DNA of 60,899 nt. Origin: Candidatus Sabulitectum sp. Its GTDB lineage: Bacteria > Fermentibacterota > Fermentibacteria > Fermentibacterales > JCC-6. Made by a program: the position numbers and the translations under genes. Location of the stretch: positions 1 through 60,899 of the forward strand of contig JAGLOJ010000034.1 in assembly GCA_023139045.1 (NCBI GenBank), read 5' to 3'. The notes under the pieces are model-generated. The model was not told the DNA's origin and did no database searches. It saw only the letters and a program-made list of their open reading frames with translations. The number at the start of each line of letters is the position of its first letter. Position 1 is the stretch's first letter. Shown here piece by piece: positions 1-5,697 of the stretch.

Positions 1-24
1 CTCGGTGGGATTCGAACCCACGTT
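1..24. repeat. 24-bp terminal direct repeat (left copy)
   Basis: The first 24 bases (ctcggtgggattcgaaccca followed by cgtt) are repeated exactly at 60876-60899. A tRNA-like element is continuous only when the two ends are joined, so this looks like the overlap left by circular assembly rather than a biological repeat. The unique length is then 60,875 bp. Confidence 0.9.
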
Positions 25-75
25 CCTACCCTCGATGTATTCCCGGGTAGATCCTATCCGCTAGATGACAAGGCC
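1..75 (-). tRNA. tRNA-like element across the genome join (degenerate, Glu-like)
   Basis: On the minus strand, joined through the ends to about 60871, the sequence folds as a tRNA. The T-arm is perfect (GTGGG TTCGAAT CCCAC), and the D-arm ATCTAGCGGATAGGAT resembles tRNA-Glu. The anticodon stem TACCC/GGGTA closes a 13-base loop (GGGAATACATCGA) instead of 7, so no normal anticodon is presented. The acceptor stem pairs at five of seven positions (CCTTG with CGAGG); the outer two mismatch, and no CCA is encoded. It is therefore probably a decayed tRNA or a tRNA-like leader. The HNH gene starts only a few bases after its 3' end, and that gene's ribosome-binding sequence GAGGG lies inside the acceptor arm. 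Confidence 0.55.
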
Positions 76-80
76 AAAGT

Positions 81-108
81 AGGACGGCTCCGGTTAAGAA
101 GCCGTCCT
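81..108 (-). terminator. Hairpin terminator after the SSB-like gene
   Basis: Perfect 9-bp inverted repeat AGGACGGCT / AGCCGTCCT with a 10-base loop, 40 bp after the stop of the SSB-like gene and just before the tRNA-like element. The following minus-strand sequence (ACTTTGG) has only a weak T run, so termination may be partial, or the hairpin may be a processing site freeing the tRNA-like RNA. Confidence 0.5.
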
Positions 109-149
109 CTGGATATCCTACTTAATAAACAATTAAGGAGGGGAAGATC

Positions 150-983
150 TTAGAACGGAGCGTTTTCATCCTCGCTCTTGGCACCGGCAGTAGAGCTGGC
201 ACCCTGAGAGGCATGGTCGGCTTTCTTATCGCCTGTGGTTACGGCTTCCTTGAATGCCATTCCTGCTTTGAGCAGACCATCGAATTTGCTACCGGGGGTA
301 TTAATACTGGTCATCGCAGAACCATGGACAAAGTTGAGAGTGAAGTTCTGGTATTCCTGCTTGGCAGAATTTACTTCTTCAACTGTATTAATTGACAGAC
401 GGAAAGCGAATATTGGGGGTTCGCCCTTAAGAGTACGCAATGCTGTCATAATACGTTTGTATACTTTGATCTTGGTAGATGTGAAACCAATAACAATTGG
501 AGTTGTGGCTTCAGTAGCATCAGGACTGTCAAGCAATAGTGCATAGATGTAGAATGTTTCTACAAGGTCATTACCGTCAACAGTTTTCAGATCATTAAAG
601 CCCTGTGACTTGGCCTTGGCTTCTTTAACGACTTCAGAATCCAAAGTATGGATATCGACGAAGCCCCCACCACTTTCTCTAGGAACCCATTCCACGAATA
701 AGTGATCAGTGGTACAAGGAACAATTGTGGCAGGTCTTGGAATCAGTTCGTTGGTGACACTATTAATTAGGTCGCCAGCTTCAGCACCTTCAATATACGA
801 TGCTTCATTTTTCTTTTTCAGTTGCGGACTAAGCTGCTGTAACATTCCCAGGAATGGGATGGCAACATCTGCTTGAGTCTGGTTCTCAAAACCAGCACCC
901 TTCATCTCACCAAAGTCTGGCATCTCTGTTGGGATTGCCACTGCTGACGGCTCCCTCTTTGCGATATCTTTCTTATCAGTCAT
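150..983 (-). CDS. Probable phage single-stranded DNA-binding protein
   Basis: 277 aa. The C-terminus is a flexible Ala/Ser/Gly-rich linker followed by an acidic tip ending SEDENAPF. This is the hallmark of bacterial and phage SSBs, where the acidic tail with terminal Phe recruits replication partners. The central 200 residues are a mixed alpha/beta domain that I cannot match to the classic OB-fold SSB by eye; they resemble the large SSB-like proteins that phages encode near helicase genes. The start at 983 has an AGGAG Shine-Dalgarno. It lies downstream of a coiled-coil protein and a SNF2 helicase, a replication/recombination setting. Function is inferred mainly from the tail and context. 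Confidence 0.6.
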   Translation of the reverse strand: MTDKKDIAKREPSAVAIPTEMPDFGEMKGAGFENQTQADVAIPFLGMLQQLSPQLKKKNEASYIEGAEAGDLINSVTNELIPRPATIVPCTTDHLFVEWVPRESGGGFVDIHTLDSEVVKEAKAKSQGFNDLKTVDGNDLVETFYIYALLLDSPDATEATTPIVIGFTSTKIKVYKRIMTALRTLKGEPPIFAFRLSINTVEEVNSAKQEYQNFTLNFVHGSAMTSINTPGSKFDGLLKAGMAFKEAVTTGDKKADHASQGASSTAGAKSEDENAPF

Positions 984-1014
984 AATAAAAATTCTCCTGT
1001 GGCAGACACTTTAA

Positions 1015-1034
1015 CGTGCTCCGGCACCAGCACG
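1015..1034 (-). other. Small hairpin in the leader of the SSB-like gene
   Basis: Inverted repeat CGTGCT / AGCACG with an 8-base loop, in the 67-bp gap between the coiled-coil gene and the SSB-like gene. There is no T tract, so it is more likely a leader structure or RNA-processing hairpin than a terminator. Confidence 0.35.
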
Positions 1035-1050
1035 CCCACAATGGGATTGT

Positions 1051-1596
1051 TTATACTTTAACAACGGCTTTCCGTTGTTCAAACACACCAAATATATCTT
1101 GAGGAATTTCTACACCGGCAGCCATCTGTTTTTTAACCCAGGCCGTCAAGGTAGCAGCTTCCACCTTCATGTCTTCCTTCACCCCAGCAAACCTATCGGC
1201 CAAATCATCAGCAAGCTCGTGAGCCTCTTCCCCTTGGTCGGGATTAAACGCTACCAGCACAGTTCTCTTGATTAGGTTCGTATAACCATTCTCAACCAAC
1301 CACGGATATGCCTGGGCTTGTCGATTACCGATGGAGGCACGAATCTGTTTCTTAATAGAAACCTTTATTCCTTTTCGAGTTGTCACTTCACCCAAACCTA
1401 ATACATCTACCATATGTGTTGGTAGATCGAATTCCTCAAGTTGTTGATGAACTTTCTTCGCTGCCTTCAGAGCTTTCTCTGCGTCATCAACAGCTCTGCG
1501 TGCATCCAATAAATCATCAACTAAGCTTTCCAGCTTTGCCATATCGGCATTGGCCGGTGCCTCATCCTTTTTGAAATCGGCAAACATGTCAGTCAT
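1051..1596 (-). CDS. Conserved-type phage protein with N-terminal coiled coil
   Basis: 181 aa. Residues about 20-55 are heptad-like and charged (LVDDLLDARRAVDDAEKALK), predicting a coiled coil; the rest is a compact globular domain with no catalytic motif I recognise. The start has a strong AAGGAG site. Its position between a SNF2 helicase and the SSB-like gene suggests a DNA replication or recombination accessory, but no function can be assigned from sequence. Confidence 0.7.
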   Translation of the reverse strand: MTDMFADFKKDEAPANADMAKLESLVDDLLDARRAVDDAEKALKAAKKVHQQLEEFDLPTHMVDVLGLGEVTTRKGIKVSIKKQIRASIGNRQAQAYPWLVENGYTNLIKRTVLVAFNPDQGEEAHELADDLADRFAGVKEDMKVEAATLTAWVKKQMAAGVEIPQDIFGVFEQRKAVVKV

Positions 1597-1607
1597 ATTC
1601 CTTCTCC

Positions 1608-3062
1608 TTATATCCAGTCTTTCAAAGTATCGCCAGTGATTACAGCACTGACATTAACCTTACGTCTTAGTGCATCGATGATCCTCTCATCGATAGTTCC
1701 ATCCGCCACTAAATCAATATAGTGCACAGGGTGCAGTAAGCCAATTCTGTGGGCACGGTCTTCTGATTGAAGGCGTTCACCAAGCTTAAAAGTGTTACTA
1801 TAGTATATAACAGTCTTGGCAGAATGGAGTGTCACTCCCGTGCTGATGGCGGCAGGGTTGGCTATAAGAAACTGGACGTCTCCCTTCTGGAAGCTGTCCA
1901 AGGCATCTCCCCGCTTTGGGCCTGTAACCGAACCGTTAACCACAGTACACCGCTTTGCGAACACAGGATGCTGGCTGATCAGCTCTATGTCCTTGGTGAA
2001 TCTTGCCCAGATGATAGCTTTGTGGGGCAGGTCTTCGCAGATCTCGCACAATGCATCTAGGCGAGGGTTTTTGCCGGGGATCAGTTCCGTTTTGCCACCC
2101 TCCTCGTCGGACGGCAAATATCCGCAGATTATTTGCTGGAATCTCAGCATGCGGACAATGGCCAGCATTACAGGTATATCTTCCATGGCCGATTCTAATA
2201 TAAAGTCATCTTTCAACCGCTTATATATTCTCTTCTGCTGTGGGGATAGTTCGACATGCCGTTTACTATATAGCTTTGGCGGCAGATCAAGAACCTCGTC
2301 TTTTGTTACTCTGGTTCCGATAGTCTTCATAAGCTCATGAAGCAATGGTAAGTTCCGGTAGGCAACACATTGCTCGAACTTTCTTCTTTCGTTGATCCTT
2401 CGGGTTTCCCAGATACCAAAGAACTGTTTGAAGACACCAAAGTCCGGCAGGTCTATATCCTTCCATATCCTCGACTCAATAAAACGGAATTGGTTGTATA
2501 GGTCGAACGGGCTATTGTCACAAGGAGTCCCAGACAATATGCGTTTCATAATGGCGACATCTTTGCTGGACGTAATACGTCTGGACCATTTACCGTTCGG
2601 GTTCTTAATCCTTTGGCTTTCGTCCAAGACATACATACACTTATTACCCTTAAGGAATGCCCTCCATGCTTTATTGCCGCCCTCTGTTAGTAAAGCATTA
2701 TAACTAATGACGAACACTTTCGGTCCATCCGTATACTTCATCATATCATTAAATGACCGTTTATGTTTTATCGTATTGGTGCTATACCATATATGGCACT
2801 TGGTGCGATCAAATACATCTTCCGGCATATGTGCTGGTAATTCATCGGACACCCAATTACGATGAACCCCGTTCGGGGCCACAACACAGAGAGCGTCAAC
2901 CTCCCCAGCATCGTAAGCTGCCACGGTGGTGTCTATAACGGGTTTCGTTTTACCTGTCCCTTGCTCCCAGAACAACGCCCTCCTGGGCTTTTCCCCATGA
3001 ACAATCAACTCATCCTTTTGATGGTCAAAGGGTTTTGTCTTGTACCTATATTCGAATGTCAT
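1608..3062 (-). CDS. SNF2-family (superfamily 2) DNA helicase/translocase
   Basis: 484 aa from the start chosen here. Helicase motifs in order: Walker A EQGTGKTK (GTGKT at about 35-39), motif II DESQ (about 147-150, a DEAH variant), motif III LSGTPCDNSPFDLYNQ, and near the C-terminus motif VI QSEDRAHRIG. The spacing and the LSGTP/EDRAHRIG signatures are those of SNF2 ATPases, which translocate on double-stranded DNA. Phage members are thought to act in replication fork or recombination remodelling. The ATG at 3062 overlaps the upstream stop as ATGA, which I prefer over the longer reading frame. Translation is probably coupled to the metallopeptidase gene. Confidence 0.85.
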   Translation of the reverse strand: MTFEYRYKTKPFDHQKDELIVHGEKPRRALFWEQGTGKTKPVIDTTVAAYDAGEVDALCVVAPNGVHRNWVSDELPAHMPEDVFDRTKCHIWYSTNTIKHKRSFNDMMKYTDGPKVFVISYNALLTEGGNKAWRAFLKGNKCMYVLDESQRIKNPNGKWSRRITSSKDVAIMKRILSGTPCDNSPFDLYNQFRFIESRIWKDIDLPDFGVFKQFFGIWETRRINERRKFEQCVAYRNLPLLHELMKTIGTRVTKDEVLDLPPKLYSKRHVELSPQQKRIYKRLKDDFILESAMEDIPVMLAIVRMLRFQQIICGYLPSDEEGGKTELIPGKNPRLDALCEICEDLPHKAIIWARFTKDIELISQHPVFAKRCTVVNGSVTGPKRGDALDSFQKGDVQFLIANPAAISTGVTLHSAKTVIYYSNTFKLGERLQSEDRAHRIGLLHPVHYIDLVADGTIDERIIDALRRKVNVSAVITGDTLKDWI

Positions 3063-3607
3063 TTGTTTATCCAGTTCTGTGCTGCCGTTAAATGTTTCGG
3101 CGAGTCCTTTAATATCTTTGTCCAATGCCTATCGATAGAAGGTTTTAATTCTAGCTCCTGGGTGAGAAAGTCGTATCGCCCAGGGACTGCTTCCTTCAAC
3201 AAAGTAGGATTTAGTATAAATAGTCTACTGGTCTCTGCAAAAGATTCATGATAGTTCGGCTCGTAAGAGCTTATTCGTTTAGTCGTCTTGGTTATCTCAA
3301 CCCATTTCCCCCACTGCTTTCTATTAAAGAAGACCGTCTTCTCAAACCAGATGTGGTGCCCACACTCATGAGCTATTATACCATAGATCGTTCGGTCGGC
3401 TTTATATCCGGGATAGGACCACCTCCTGACAGGATTTAAAGCGGGCACCGAGGATCTAGCTATGTTATAGCGTACCAAACCTCGATGATACTCACCATAA
3501 TTCTTACAACCTTCTTTGAACTCTGGTAACCGAATACCGTTAAGCTCCAGAAAGTCAACACACTTATCGTGAGCTATGTCAGCAGCTTCTTGTTTATTAA
3601 ATGTCAT
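3059..3607 (-). CDS. Putative zinc metallopeptidase-like protein (HExxH)
   Basis: 182 aa. Residues about 78-87 read IIAHECGHHI, with His80, Glu81 and His84 forming a zinc-binding HExxH. A downstream Glu in HESFAETSRLF (about 120-130) is a good third ligand, as in gluzincin-type peptidases. No signal peptide is present, so it would act in the host cytoplasm. The target is unknown; processing a phage protein or inactivating a host or defence protein are both possible. It overlaps the genes on both sides by ATGA junctions. Confidence 0.6.
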   Translation of the reverse strand: MTFNKQEAADIAHDKCVDFLELNGIRLPEFKEGCKNYGEYHRGLVRYNIARSSVPALNPVRRWSYPGYKADRTIYGIIAHECGHHIWFEKTVFFNRKQWGKWVEITKTTKRISSYEPNYHESFAETSRLFILNPTLLKEAVPGRYDFLTQELELKPSIDRHWTKILKDSPKHLTAAQNWINK

Positions 3608-3885
3608 GTCCTCACCACACTCATTCCTACCACATCATGGTATCTATATTTAAGAGTTAGCTGGCTACGACACGCATCGTTAGCAAAGCCCACCACAGTA
3701 CGTATCATAAATTCTTCAGGGTTAACCCTATCTTGGTCTATGAGGTCACTTTGAAGTCTCTGCTCGAGACTTCTTTTCTCGAACTTTTCCCAATTATCCA
3801 TTTCCGTTTTGAGGACTTCTTCAGTTCCGCAAACACTGGCACAGACACCGCTAACCTTTTCAATCGTCAGTTCGACAATATCCAT
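3604..3885 (-). CDS. Hypothetical protein
   Basis: 93 aa. I place the start at 3885 because AAAGGAAACAAT precedes that ATG; a longer frame upstream lacks such a site. It is acidic/mixed with three Cys, and no recognisable domain is seen. The stop overlaps the metallopeptidase start (ATGA). Confidence 0.6.
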   Translation of the reverse strand: MDIVELTIEKVSGVCASVCGTEEVLKTEMDNWEKFEKRSLEQRLQSDLIDQDRVNPEEFMIRTVVGFANDACRSQLTLKYRYHDVVGMSVVRT

Positions 3886-3895
3886 ATTGTTTCCT

Positions 3896-4015
3896 TTAAC
3901 CTTCGTTGCATTCCTCAACTTTTTCTATCGCACATCCCCAATATTCACAATAGCCTTCACAGTCAGGATTATCTTGATCATAATAACCACAAGCCAAACA
4001 TTTATTACGGTCCAT
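3896..4015 (-). CDS. 39-aa Cys-rich small protein
   Basis: Begins MDRNKCLACGYYDQDNPDCE and has six Cys in 39 residues (CxxC, then C, C, C, C), so it probably binds one zinc or forms a small knuckle. A clean AGGAG site lies 5-6 bases before the ATG, and the stop is 10 bases before the next start, as expected for a real operon gene. Function unknown. It belongs to a run of Cys-rich small genes here. Confidence 0.6.
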   Translation of the reverse strand: MDRNKCLACGYYDQDNPDCEGYCEYWGCAIEKVEECNEG

Positions 4016-4027
4016 ACTATACTCCTA

Positions 4028-4276
4028 TCAATATCTCAATGGAAGTTTCATTGCACATATCTTATCTTTTTTGACAAAAAGAATTCTGTCACCGCACACC
4101 AAACCACCTTTCAGTAATTTGAGGTGCTCGTAAAAACATTCACCACATAAATTTCTATAGGGGGACGCCCCAACCGTAGTCTCTTTGCCGAAACCTCCGA
4201 CAGCGTAATTCGAGCGAATTTTAATCTCTTTGCCAGTATAGATCATGGCATTACATTCTGAACATACTATACTCAT
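4028..4276 (-). CDS. 82-aa Cys-rich protein, probable zinc ribbon
   Basis: Two CxxC pairs (CSEC near residue 5, CGEC near residue 44) plus a later Cys suggest a zinc ribbon. Its own ATG lacks a good ribosome site and overlaps (ATGA) the stop of a nine-codon frame that does have one, suggesting translational re-initiation. Function unknown. Confidence 0.6.
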   Translation of the reverse strand: MSIVCSECNAMIYTGKEIKIRSNYAVGGFGKETTVGASPYRNLCGECFYEHLKLLKGGLVCGDRILFVKKDKICAMKLPLRY

Positions 4277-4299
4277 ACTATACTCATACTCATACTCAT
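4273..4299 (-). CDS. Possible nine-codon leader peptide MSMSMSIV
   Basis: A hexameric repeat TATGAG creates three in-frame ATGs that read Met-Ser-Met-Ser-Met-Ser-Ile-Val-stop. AGGG lies 7 bases before the first ATG, and the stop overlaps the start of the downstream Cys-rich gene as ATGA. It could load ribosomes for that gene. Short and repeat-derived, so tentative. Confidence 0.3.
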   Translation of the reverse strand: MSMSMSIV

Positions 4300-4300
4300 A

Positions 4301-4618
4301 CTATATCCCTATATTTAATTCCTTCAACATCTTCTCAATATTTCTTTCAGCCCTATTAACGGATCTACAAAGAGCATCAATCTGACCACCGAGACCTTGC
4401 ACAACACCACAGGAATGGCTGGCGATAGCATGGTTCTTGATATCCATCTGGGCTTCCAATGTTCTATTCTCCATAGTTTGCAGGAAAGCGTGAAGATGTT
4501 CGATGTCATTTCTATACTCTTCAATAAGTCCAGCACATATTCTTTCCAGAGAAGTCATAGCCTGGGGCCTTTTACAAAACATCATACAGACACCGTCAAA
4601 CTTAGTAGTGATTTTCAT
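4301..4618 (-). CDS. Hypothetical helical protein
   Basis: 105 aa, mostly alpha-helical with a likely coiled coil (LIEEYRNDIEHLHAFLQTME), and five Cys. Good AAAGG site before the ATG at 4618. It is the first gene after the region A promoters and terminators, so it is probably expressed early. No domain recognised. Confidence 0.6.
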   Translation of the reverse strand: MKITTKFDGVCMMFCKRPQAMTSLERICAGLIEEYRNDIEHLHAFLQTMENRTLEAQMDIKNHAIASHSCGVVQGLGGQIDALCRSVNRAERNIEKMLKELNIGI

Positions 4619-4645
4619 TTTCGTTTCCTTTCAATAGTATACAGA

Positions 4646-4679
4646 GAAAAACGCCCAGAGGAACCAAACTCCCCTGGGC
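4646..4679 (-). terminator. GCCCAGGGG-type terminator/attenuator upstream of 4618
   Basis: The minus-strand RNA forms GCCCAGGGG / CCTCTGGGC (9 bp with one G-U pair) around a 9-base loop, followed by GTTTTTC. The G-U pair would be a C-A mismatch on the other strand, so the structure fits minus-strand RNA. It lies about 5 bases after the predicted start of the 4690-4718 promoter, so it may act as an attenuator. Confidence 0.65.
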
Positions 4680-4689
4680 AACTAATAGA

Positions 4690-4718
4690 AGCATATAATA
4701 CAAAACAGCAAAAGGCAA
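4690..4718 (-). promoter_or_regulatory. Sigma70-like promoter (TTGCCT-17-TATGCT)
   Basis: The -35-like TTGCCT (4713-4718) and -10-like TATGCT (4690-4695) are separated by 17 bp. The surrounding GCCTTTTG and GTTTTGTATTWTA blocks are shared with the two promoters near 40753 and 41089, suggesting a common family of phage promoters. Confidence 0.5.
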
Positions 4719-4756
4719 ATAGATTTGTTGTTTTTGCTGATTTTCTTTTCTCTTCA

Positions 4757-4825
4757 AAACAAAAAGTAAAATTGCCCAGGAGGCGTTAATCACGGTGAAC
4801 TGTGGGACGTCACCACCTCCTGGGC
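4757..4825 (-). terminator. 10-bp GCCCAGGAGG hairpin terminator
   Basis: Perfect inverted repeat GCCCAGGAGG (4774-4783) / CCTCCTGGGC (4816-4825) with an inner GGTGA/TCACC stem. On the minus strand it is followed by AATTTTACTTTTTGTTTTG. It sits just after the 4858-4885 promoter-like site, giving a second promoter-hairpin pair in tandem. Confidence 0.65.
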
Positions 4826-5290
4826 TCGCAACTGAGGACTTAATTAACTACACCCATAGTATAGGATATAAATAGCAAAAAGCAAAACACCTTTCAGAGT
4901 TTTATCTAAATAACTCAATATTTCCACCCGGCCCAACCGTTAAATCCCAAATAAACCTAAACATCGGAGTCAGAGTCGGGTTGGGAGTCGGTTTTGGAGT
5001 CGACATAAACATCTGGAAACACTATACTTATCTCTTATTTATATTACTGACTCTTTAGACTTTAATAAATAGTAAATAATAAGTAATATAATAAAGCAGT
5101 AACCTTATTCCTAAAGACCTGGGAACTTTCGAAAAGTACGGAGTCGGAGTCGGTTTCAGAGCCAACCCACTCTTTTGGGCTTTATAGGGATGTGTAGGAG
5201 AATGTAAATCGCCCAGAAGGATGATTCCGGCCAAAGGCACTCGGAGTCGGTGGGTTTAAAACTTGAGGAGATGCGGGGGCTATACCCAAT
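4826..5290. promoter_or_regulatory. Region A: GAGTC-rich non-coding control region
   Basis: About 770 bp between the genes ending at 5388 and starting at 4618 carry no credible gene. Copies of GGAGTCGG or close variants occur at about 4965-5003 (four GAGTC), 5140-5155 (two) and 5242-5251 (one). An AT-rich core containing tgactctttagact lies at 5048-5061. The same core and repeats occur in region B, about 30.47 kb away. Candidate roles are a replication origin with iterons, an operator array, or a late/early switch promoter region. The role is inferred; the repeats are directly visible. Confidence 0.6.
4858..4885 (-). promoter_or_regulatory. Sigma70-like promoter (TTGCTT-16-TATACT)
   Basis: TTGCTT at 4880-4885 and TATACT at 4858-4863, 16 bp apart, reading toward the hairpin at 4774-4825. 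It shares the extended TTGCTTTTTG-type upstream box with the other phage promoter candidates. Confidence 0.45.
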
Positions 5291-5319
5291 AGGGCCACCG
5301 GGATTTAGCTGGTGGCCCT
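5291..5319 (-). terminator. Hairpin at the end of the structural operon
   Basis: Perfect 9-bp stem AGGGCCACC / GGTGGCCCT with an 11-base loop, about 70 bp after the last structural-operon gene. No strong T run follows on the minus strand, so it may be an inefficient or factor-assisted terminator. Confidence 0.5.
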
Positions 5320-5387
5320 ATCTGCGATGAAGCATGGAGAGTAGGGGGTTTGTATAGTTCTAGACCGCTAGACGCAGGGGAAGGATA

Positions 5388-5681
5388 TCAGGGTCCTTTT
5401 TTGACGAGTGTTATTATACCCGCCCATACAGCCGTTGCCAATGATCCCAGGAGGATTACCACGGTGGTAAGGACAAACTTACCCTTAATTGAGTTAAGGG
5501 TCTGTCTGACATCCCTGGCACATTGTAAGTCTCGTTGTACTTCTAAAGGATTGTTAACATCCACACCCAACTGGATCAGGGTCTCATTTAAAGTCTCCTT
5601 AACAGTAGACTTCACAACCCTTTTCAATTCGTCCTCAGTTGTGACTAACACGTTGCGATTTGTGTCATTTTCATTATCCAT
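5388..5681 (-). CDS. Small C-terminally anchored membrane protein
   Basis: 97 aa. The N-terminal 65 residues are hydrophilic and helical, then one transmembrane segment (FVLTTVVILLGSLATAVWAG) precedes a short KKGP tail. Proteins of this shape are common at the end of phage structural operons and may be lysis or envelope-targeting accessories. I start at the ATG at 5681; a TTG two codons upstream is possible. The stop of the tail-tip gene is about 16 bp upstream. Confidence 0.6.
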   Translation of the reverse strand: MDNENDTNRNVLVTTEDELKRVVKSTVKETLNETLIQLGVDVNNPLEVQRDLQCARDVRQTLNSIKGKFVLTTVVILLGSLATAVWAGIITLVKKGP

Positions 5682-5697
5682 ACTCAAGTATACTCAC

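Noticed and set aside
1-75. Ordinary functional tRNA-Glu
   Set aside because: The anticodon loop has 13 bases and the outer acceptor pairs mismatch, so normal decoding is unlikely.
4602-4793. 63-aa minus-strand frame ending in gene 4301-4618 leader
   Set aside because: It covers two hairpins and a promoter-like site, has no ribosome site and is only AT-rich hydrophobic sequence by chance.
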